From Sulfurospirillum sp964441765 (lineage in GTDB: Bacteria > Campylobacterota > Campylobacteria > Campylobacterales > Sulfurospirillaceae), in NCBI GenBank assembly GCA_964441765.1, contig CAYTVI010000068.1, positions 1-10,859 on the forward strand: a stretch of DNA of 10,859 bases, in the 5' to 3' direction. Below, in pieces: positions 6,387 through 10,859 of the stretch; positions within the stretch are counted from its first letter, which is position 1, and each line of letters begins with the position of its first letter. The translations under genes were made by a program, and so were the position numbers. The notes beneath the pieces were generated by a model. The model was not told the origin of the DNA. It saw nothing but the letters and a program-made list of their open reading frames with translations, and searched no databases.

Positions 6387-6761
6387 ATGCATCATGGCTA
6401 TGAAGAACCGGTTTATTTAATCAGTGTTGTTGCTAAAGTATTAACCATTCATCCGCAAACATTACGCCAGTATGAAAGAGAAGGGCTGGTTAGACCTTCT
6501 CGTACGGATGGAAAGATGCGCCTTTACTCACAAAGAGATATTGATAAAATTAAGATGATACAAAGACTTACGCGTGATTTGGGTGTCAATCTAGCAGGGG
6601 TGGATATCATTATGCAACTCAAAGATAAAATCGATGAGTATGAAGATATGATTGAGACCTTGCGTCTTGAGGTAAGTGGTCTTTCCAAGAAGAGTTCACA
6701 GACGAAAAACCCTCTGGTAAAACACAAAAACAGTTATGAAATTATACTGTTTGGGGAGTAA
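6387..6761 (+). CDS. hspR: MerR-family heat-shock repressor HspR
   Basis: A 124-residue MerR-family protein. The N-terminal winged helix-turn-helix covers about residues 10-77 and has the HspR-type core SVVAKVLTIHPQTLRQYE followed by GLVRPSRTDGKMRLYSQRDI. A short amphipathic helix suited to dimerisation follows (about 78-100), and the tail ends in YEIILFGE. No cysteine cluster or ligand domain of other MerR proteins is present. HspR represses chaperone operons (cbpA-hspR and, in related bacteria, groESL, hrcA-grpE-dnaK and clpB), usually needing DnaK or another chaperone as co-repressor. AAGGAG at 6375-6380 stands 6 bp before the ATG. It is 13 bp after cbpA and 2 bp before the antiporter gene, so one transcript is likely. 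I could not find a good HAIR inverted repeat (CTTGAGT-N7-ACTCAAG) in the promoter. Confidence 0.93.
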   Translation: MHHGYEEPVYLISVVAKVLTIHPQTLRQYEREGLVRPSRTDGKMRLYSQRDIDKIKMIQRLTRDLGVNLAGVDIIMQLKDKIDEYEDMIETLRLEVSGLSKKSSQTKNPLVKHKNSYEIILFGE

Positions 6762-6763
6762 AC

Positions 6764-8371
6764 ATGGATAATTTGCTCATGATTATTTTAAGTGCAACAG
6801 CGATTGCGACGATACTCAATATTATCTTAAAGCGGTTTAATATTCCTACAATTATTGGCTATATTTTTACAGGCTTTGCAATTGCTTCTTTGTACAATCT
6901 TGGGCAAAACAATGATTCTTTAACCCATATTGCCGAATTTGGTATTGTCTTTTTGATGTTTACAATCGGTTTAGAATTTTCACTCAAACATCTTTTAAGT
7001 ATGAAAAAAGATGTGTTTGTTAATGGCTTTTTACAAGTGGCATTGGCAGGTGGTATTATCTCTTTAAGTGCAGAGTATCTTTTTGGTATGGAGCAAAAAA
7101 GTGCCATTATCATCGGCTATGCACTGGCTCTTTCTTCTACAGCCATTGTCTTAAAAATCCTCAATGATAAAGGAACCATTCATACGGTTCATGGGCGAAA
7201 AGTTTTAGGTATCTTACTGTTTCAAGACATTGCGGTCATTCCTATTTTATTGATGATAAATATCTTCTCTAACCAAAATAGCTCACTCTCAGAATTGCTC
7301 TTAGAAACGGCTATTAGTGTAGTGATTATTCTGAGTTTGATGTATTTGATTGGAAAGTATTTATTGGGGCGATTTCTCTCTTTGGTAGTTTGGGCAGATA
7401 CGGAAGAAATTTTCATTGCAGCGGTTTTAATGTTGGTCGTGGGTGCTTCATTTTTGGCGCATACCTTAGGATTTTCTTATTCGTTAGGTGCTTTTTTAGC
7501 CGGTATGATGATGGCAGAGACGCAATACAAGCATCAAATCGAAGCAGACTTGGTGCCTTTTCGAGATATTTTATTAGGACTCTTTTTCATCACCGTGGGG
7601 ATGCAAATCGATGTAACACTTATCACGCAACATGCTTTTTCGATTTTTTTACTCTTAATTGCGTTGATGGGTCTTAAAATTTTTGTGGTCTTTGCTATTT
7701 TGGTGTGGAATTTGGGTGCGCGTGTCTCTTTAAAAGCGGCACTTGCTTTAGCGCAAGGGGGTGAGTTTTCACTGGCAGTTTTAGCACTGGCGAGTTCTTC
7801 ATCATTGGTTGAACCTAGCAGTGCACAAATTTTGATTGTGACTGTGGTGCTTTCTATGGTCTTGACCCCTTTTATTTTAAAAAATATGAAGCGCATCGTG
7901 GATTTAGTGACCAAAGAGCCAACGAGCGGCGATTTTAGAATCCACTCATCAGGAATTAAAGACCATATTATTGTCTGTGGGTATGGAAAACTGGGGCAAG
8001 AAATTGTTTATCGTTTGAAAAAAATGAATGTCAATTTTATTGTTTTAGAACACGATATTAACCTTGTCAAACTTGGACAAAGCAGAGGAGAGCCTGTCTA
8101 TTTTGGAAATGCAGCGGAGAAAAGTATTTTACAAAAAGCATTTGTGGAAGAGGCAAAAGCGGTGATTATTGCGATAAACAATGAAAAAAAGCTCATTTTA
8201 TTGTGTGAGATTTTAAAATCATTTGATAAAAAGATAAAAATCGTTGCAAAAGCCAGTGATTATGATGAAAAAAAATTATTGAAAAGTTTACATGTAAATC
8301 ATATCATCAACGAAGGACGAGAAGCGGCAAAAGCACTCTTAAAAGTTGCTTTTGATGAGCCTAATCAGTAA
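6764..8371 (+). CDS. kefB: KefB-type monovalent cation/proton antiporter (CPA2) with RCK/TrkA-N domain
   Basis: A 535-residue membrane protein. The N-terminal part (about 1-375) is a multi-span CPA2 exchanger domain with the family signatures EFGIVFLMFTIGLEFS (58-73), ALSSTAIVLKIL (122-133), LLFQDIAVIP (151-160, with the conserved transport Asp155) and AQGGEFSLAVLAL further on. The C-terminal part (about 400-520) is a TrkA-N/RCK nucleotide-binding domain starting DHIIVCGYGKLG, with GxGxxG at 406-411. It probably exports K+ (or Na+) in exchange for protons, gated by a dinucleotide bound to the RCK domain. Substrate and glutathione control cannot be settled from sequence, so kefB is a family label. 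The ATG is 2 bp after hspR, placing ion homeostasis in the heat-shock operon, as I recall in C. jejuni. Its last 11 bp overlap the end of hemW on the other strand. Confidence 0.88.
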   Translation: MDNLLMIILSATAIATILNIILKRFNIPTIIGYIFTGFAIASLYNLGQNNDSLTHIAEFGIVFLMFTIGLEFSLKHLLSMKKDVFVNGFLQVALAGGIISLSAEYLFGMEQKSAIIIGYALALSSTAIVLKILNDKGTIHTVHGRKVLGILLFQDIAVIPILLMINIFSNQNSSLSELLLETAISVVIILSLMYLIGKYLLGRFLSLVVWADTEEIFIAAVLMLVVGASFLAHTLGFSYSLGAFLAGMMMAETQYKHQIEADLVPFRDILLGLFFITVGMQIDVTLITQHAFSIFLLLIALMGLKIFVVFAILVWNLGARVSLKAALALAQGGEFSLAVLALASSSSLVEPSSAQILIVTVVLSMVLTPFILKNMKRIVDLVTKEPTSGDFRIHSSGIKDHIIVCGYGKLGQEIVYRLKKMNVNFIVLEHDINLVKLGQSRGEPVYFGNAAEKSILQKAFVEEAKAVIIAINNEKKLILLCEILKSFDKKIKIVAKASDYDEKKLLKSLHVNHIINEGREAAKALLKVAFDEPNQ

Positions 8372-9416
8372 TAAATAAGGCGATTTCATCGCTTAAAAAG
8401 TAGTCTGTGTTGTAGATGCGATTTTCTTTACATGTAAGTTTCTTTTCTTGCAGTAAAAGGGCTACTTTTTCTTGTTCTTTTAGGCTAAATGCCTCTTTTT
8501 CTATACCAATATTGCTACGAAGTCCTAAGAAAATCTTTTCTACATGTAAATCAGAACTTTGAAGCAACTCGACTTCATGAAACAAAGGGTCGTTTGTGTA
8601 TGCTTCAACATTTTGATGCGGGTAAAAACGACTGTTTTTTAAAAACCCAACCGCGCCACTTCCCACACCTATATAATCTTTTTGTGCCCAGTACCCTTTA
8701 TTGTGGACACTTTCATAGGTACCAAAATTTGAAATCTCGTATTGAGGAAAGCCTGCATTGACGATGGCGTTTACAAACGTTTTTGCCAGTTCTTCTGAAC
8801 TGTTGGTAAGGTTGGAGCGCTGAAAAAACGGTGTATCTTCCTCAAGGGTAAGGGCATAAGCGCTGAGGTGATTAATCGGCAAAGAACGTGCGATGGATAA
8901 ATCATTTTCAAGTAGTGTGAAAGAATCCATGGCTGTTCCATACATCAAATCAAGCGAGAGATGGTGTATGCCCAACGAAGAGGCCGTTTCAATGGCTTTG
9001 CGAGCGATGGAAGGTGTGTGATTTCGACCAAGAAATCGAAGTTTTTCCTCATCAAAACTTTGTACACCAAAGCTGATACGATTGACTCCCAACGCTTTCA
9101 TCCCTTTGAGCCAATCATGTGTGGCAGAGTGAGGATTGGCTTCAGAGGTGATTTCTGTATGTGTTTTTAGATAAGGGCTTAAAGATTGAAAAAGAGGCTC
9201 AAACAACAAAGGAGTAATGGTTGAAGGTGTCCCACCTCCAATAAAAATCGAATCAATACTCTCTTTTTTTGCTTCAAAACGCTCTAACTCATGGTTTAGC
9301 TGTATTAAAAGTGCCTTCATGTACTCTGTTTTTAAAGCACTTTTATTGTCGTATGAATTAAAGGCACAGTAAGGACATTTGTTGTCACAAAATGGAATAT
9401 GTAAATAGACGAGCAC
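8361..9416 (-). CDS. hemW: Radical SAM heme chaperone HemW (HemN-like)
   Basis: A 351-residue radical SAM protein. The iron-sulfur ligands are Cys10, Cys14 and Cys17 in PFCDNKCPYCAF. Further family motifs are IFIGGGTPS (57-65), SEANP (91-95), SFGVQSF (115-121) and LGRNHT (129-134), with a HemN C-terminal domain at the end. True coproporphyrinogen dehydrogenase HemN has an extra Cys after CxxxCxxC (CxC); here Phe follows, as in HemW, which binds heme and passes it to respiratory proteins. Database names often still say oxygen-independent coproporphyrinogen III oxidase. The start is GTG at 9416, supported by AAGGA at 9422-9426, 5 bp upstream. It is slightly shorter than E. coli HemW. Its 3' end overlaps kefB by 11 bp. 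A -10 box lies inside an inverted repeat upstream. Confidence 0.88.
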   Translation of the reverse strand: MLVYLHIPFCDNKCPYCAFNSYDNKSALKTEYMKALLIQLNHELERFEAKKESIDSIFIGGGTPSTITPLLFEPLFQSLSPYLKTHTEITSEANPHSATHDWLKGMKALGVNRISFGVQSFDEEKLRFLGRNHTPSIARKAIETASSLGIHHLSLDLMYGTAMDSFTLLENDLSIARSLPINHLSAYALTLEEDTPFFQRSNLTNSSEELAKTFVNAIVNAGFPQYEISNFGTYESVHNKGYWAQKDYIGVGSGAVGFLKNSRFYPHQNVEAYTNDPLFHEVELLQSSDLHVEKIFLGLRSNIGIEKEAFSLKEQEKVALLLQEKKLTCKENRIYNTDYFLSDEIALFITD

Positions 9417-9442
9417 GCTTATCCTTATCGAAGTTTAATCAC

Positions 9443-9468
9443 TTTTTCGTTACCATTGTAACAAAAAA
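9443..9468. promoter_or_regulatory. 26-bp inverted repeat in the hemW/rppH divergent region
   Basis: TTTTT-c-GTTAC-CATT-GTAAC-a-AAAAA: ten of eleven arm positions pair (only C9448/A9463 fail) around a 4-base centre. The core GTTAC-N4-GTAAC has the 5-4-5 layout typical of Crp/Fnr-family operators. It covers the hemW -10 box, so a bound protein would block hemW. No regulator can be named from this sequence. Confidence 0.45.
9455..9463 (-). promoter_or_regulatory. Extended -10 box of the hemW promoter
   Basis: TGTTACAAT on the minus strand (TGn followed by TACAAT), 38 bp upstream of the hemW GTG, giving a leader of about 30 bases. No clear -35 box. Confidence 0.5.
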
Positions 9469-9476
9469 TAGAGGTA

Positions 9477-9956
9477 ATGCCCATCATGGAAGCTCCAAAA
9501 CGCTACAGACCCAATGTTGCTGCTGTGGTTTTGTCTGCTAAATATCCTTTGAAATGTGAGCTTTTTATTGCCAGCCGTAGTGATATTGACGGTGCGTGGC
9601 AATTTCCACAAGGGGGCATCGATAGTGGAGAAAACCCAAGAGAAGCGCTTTTTCGTGAATTGGAAGAAGAGATAGGCACACGCGATGTTGAGATTATTGC
9701 TGAATATCCACAGTGGCTAGAGTATGATTTTCCTCAAAAAATTGCGCAAAAAATGTATCCTTTTGACGGTCAAAGTCAAAAATATTTTTTAGTGCGTCTG
9801 AAACAAGATGCCGCGATTAATCTTGAAACAAAAGAGCCAGAGTTTTGTGATTATAAATTTGTTTCACTCGATGAAGTGTTTGATTTTATTACCTATTTTA
9901 AGCGTCCTGTATATAAGCAAGTGTTGGATTATTTTAAAAAAGAAGGGTATTTATAA
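9477..9956 (+). CDS. rppH: RNA pyrophosphohydrolase RppH (Nudix hydrolase)
   Basis: A Nudix hydrolase of up to 159 residues. The Nudix box Gx5Ex7REUxEExGU is complete at 46-68: Gly46, Glu52, then RELEEEIGT (60-68) carrying the metal-binding glutamates. WQFPQGGID before it and a late YFLVRL segment are typical of the RppH/Ap4A hydrolase branch. RppH removes pyrophosphate from the 5' end of triphosphorylated mRNA, which triggers decay; enzymes of this branch may also cleave dinucleoside polyphosphates. Two ATGs are possible. The GAGG at 9471-9474 is only 2 bp from the ATG at 9477 but 11 bp from the ATG at 9486, so the true start may be 9486 (156 residues, MEAPKRYRPNVAA). The outer one is given. 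It is divergent from hemW and its stop overlaps the lysC start by one base (TAATG), so the two are probably co-translated. Confidence 0.9.
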   Translation: MPIMEAPKRYRPNVAAVVLSAKYPLKCELFIASRSDIDGAWQFPQGGIDSGENPREALFRELEEEIGTRDVEIIAEYPQWLEYDFPQKIAQKMYPFDGQSQKYFLVRLKQDAAINLETKEPEFCDYKFVSLDEVFDFITYFKRPVYKQVLDYFKKEGYL

Positions 9957-10859
9957 TGCTAATTGTTCAAAAGTACGGAGGCACGAGTGTCGGGAATACA
10001 GAACGTATTGATGCTGTTGCCAATCGTGTTATAGAAAGTAAAAAGGCAGGGCATGACCTTGTGGTAGTTGTTTCAGCGATGAGTGGTGAGACCAATAAAC
10101 TCTTAGATTATGCAGCCTATTTTAGTGCCACTCCCAATCAACGTGAAGTTGATATGTTGTTAAGTTCTGGTGAGCGGGTTACCAGCGCTCTTTTAGCCAT
10201 TGCATTAGAGGCAAAAGGCTATCCTGCTGTTTCGATGAGTGGACGACGTGCGGGTATTGTGACTGATAGCGTGCATACCAAAGCGCGTATTGAGCATATT
10301 GATACATCGGGTATGGAAGAAGAACTCAAATGTGGAAAGATTATTGTTGTGGCTGGTTTTCAAGGTGTCACGGAAAGTGGTGAAGTTTCTACTCTTGGGC
10401 GAGGTGGAAGTGACCTCTCTGCCGTTGCGGTTGCGGGCGCTTTAAAAGCAGATTTATGTGAAATTTACACTGACGTTGATGGTGTTTATACGACTGATCC
10501 TCGCATCGAGCCAAAGGCAAAAAAACTTGAAAAAATCAGTTATGACGAGATGTTGGAGCTTGCAAGTTTAGGTGCGAAAGTACTTCAAAGTCGCTCGGTT
10601 GAGATGGCTAAAAAACTCAACGTCAATCTTGTCACACGCAGTAGTTTTAACAACAATGAAGGTACACTTATTACAAAGGAAGATAATATTATGGAACAAC
10701 CATTAGTAAGCGGAATTGCTCTTGATAAAAACCAAGCCAGAGTTACACTCAGAGGTGTGACTGATAAACCAGGAATTGCCGCTGAGATTTTTCAAAAATT
10801 GGCAGATAGCAATGTGAATGTTGATATGATTATTCAAAATGTAGGGCATGATGGCACAA
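9956..10859 (+). CDS. lysC: Aspartokinase LysC, N-terminal part (runs off the window)
   Basis: An open frame of 301 codons with no stop before the right edge. The kinase domain has the N-terminal VQKYGGTSVG (4-13), SGERV substrate segment, VAGFQGVT, LGRGGSDLSAVA and YTDVDGVYTTDPR, all standard for aspartokinase. From about residue 246 the first ACT regulatory domain begins (VTLRGVTDKPGIAAEIF). The enzyme phosphorylates aspartate, the first step toward lysine, threonine, methionine and diaminopimelate, and the ACT domains usually give feedback inhibition. The monofunctional, two-ACT layout fits the lysine-sensitive alpha2-beta2 class. The ATG at 9956 shares its A with the rppH stop and has AGAAGGG at 9941-9947, 8 bp upstream. 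An internal in-frame ATG at 10691 has its own ribosome-binding site. No riboswitch is visible upstream. Confidence 0.95.
   Translation, partial: MLIVQKYGGTSVGNTERIDAVANRVIESKKAGHDLVVVVSAMSGETNKLLDYAAYFSATPNQREVDMLLSSGERVTSALLAIALEAKGYPAVSMSGRRAGIVTDSVHTKARIEHIDTSGMEEELKCGKIIVVAGFQGVTESGEVSTLGRGGSDLSAVAVAGALKADLCEIYTDVDGVYTTDPRIEPKAKKLEKISYDEMLELASLGAKVLQSRSVEMAKKLNVNLVTRSSFNNNEGTLITKEDNIMEQPLVSGIALDKNQARVTLRGVTDKPGIAAEIFQKLADSNVNVDMIIQNVGHDGT
10675..10693 (+). promoter_or_regulatory. Internal ribosome-binding site and start for an aspartokinase beta subunit
   Basis: AAAGGAAG at 10675-10682 stands 8 bp before an ATG at 10691, in frame with lysC (codon 246). The protein from there would start MEQPLVSGIALDKNQ, at the hinge between kinase and ACT domains. 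In Bacillus and Corynebacterium lysC an internal start at this hinge makes the regulatory beta subunit. Confidence 0.6.

Noticed and set aside
7534..7914. A 126-codon minus-strand open frame opposite kefB.
   Set aside because: It lies wholly within a clear antiporter domain on the other strand, and its translation resembles no family I know.
8378..8394. A small hairpin (GCGAT-TTC-ATCGC) just after the kefB stop as a terminator.
   Set aside because: The stem is only 5 bp with a 3-base loop, it lies inside hemW coding sequence, and no U-tract follows on the plus strand.
8361..9416. Calling this gene hemN, coproporphyrinogen III dehydrogenase.
   Set aside because: The cysteine motif is CxxxCxxC followed by Ala-Phe, without the extra Cys of true HemN, so HemW fits better.

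Overview
The window looks like ordinary chromosome from a member of the Campylobacterota (Epsilonproteobacteria), most likely a free-living relative of Campylobacter such as Sulfurospirillum. The phylum call rests on A/T-rich codon use, TATAAT -10 boxes with poor -35 boxes, and gene neighbourhoods I remember from Campylobacter jejuni: secA followed by a LolC/E-type permease; htrA-cprR-cprS facing cbpA-hspR with a kefB-type gene; and hemW facing rppH-lysC. The genus is only an impression. I see no insertion sequence, prophage, CRISPR array, rRNA or tRNA.

Layout, left to right. (1) 1-1491, plus strand: the 3' end of secA, then a LolC/LolE-family permease 3 bp later. A hairpin at 1499-1518 lies between this unit and the convergent one. 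(2) 5333 down to 1524, minus strand: htrA (periplasmic protease/chaperone), an OmpR-type response regulator (CprR-like), its histidine kinase (CprS-like, 4 bp overlap), and a small protein that reads as a decayed GGDEF domain. A hairpin and a TATAAT box between htrA and cprR suggest the regulator pair can also be transcribed alone. (3) 5334-5488: a divergent promoter region with a good -10 box in each direction and an 11-bp-period direct repeat in the -35 region of htrA. (4) 5489-8371, plus strand: cbpA (DnaJ-like co-chaperone), hspR (MerR-type heat-shock repressor) and a KefB-type cation/proton antiporter, separated by 13 and 2 bp. (5) 9416 down to 8361, minus strand: hemW, a radical SAM protein whose 3' end overlaps kefB tail to tail by 11 bp. 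(6) 9417-9476: a short divergent region with a near-perfect 26-bp inverted repeat over the hemW -10 box. (7) 9477-10859, plus strand: rppH (Nudix RNA pyrophosphohydrolase) and the 5' part of lysC (aspartokinase), which runs off the window and has a well-placed internal start for a beta subunit.

Functionally, the centre is a stress-response block. Envelope protein quality control and its likely two-component regulator stand back to back with a cytoplasmic co-chaperone/repressor pair. The flanks are housekeeping: protein export, lipoprotein trafficking, heme handling, mRNA 5'-end processing and amino-acid synthesis.

I found no undescribed multi-gene system. The points most worth checking are an over-represented palindrome TACATGTA (seven copies, and every ACATGT in the window is extended to it), the decayed GGDEF protein attached to the two-component operon, and the two candidate operators in the divergent promoter regions.
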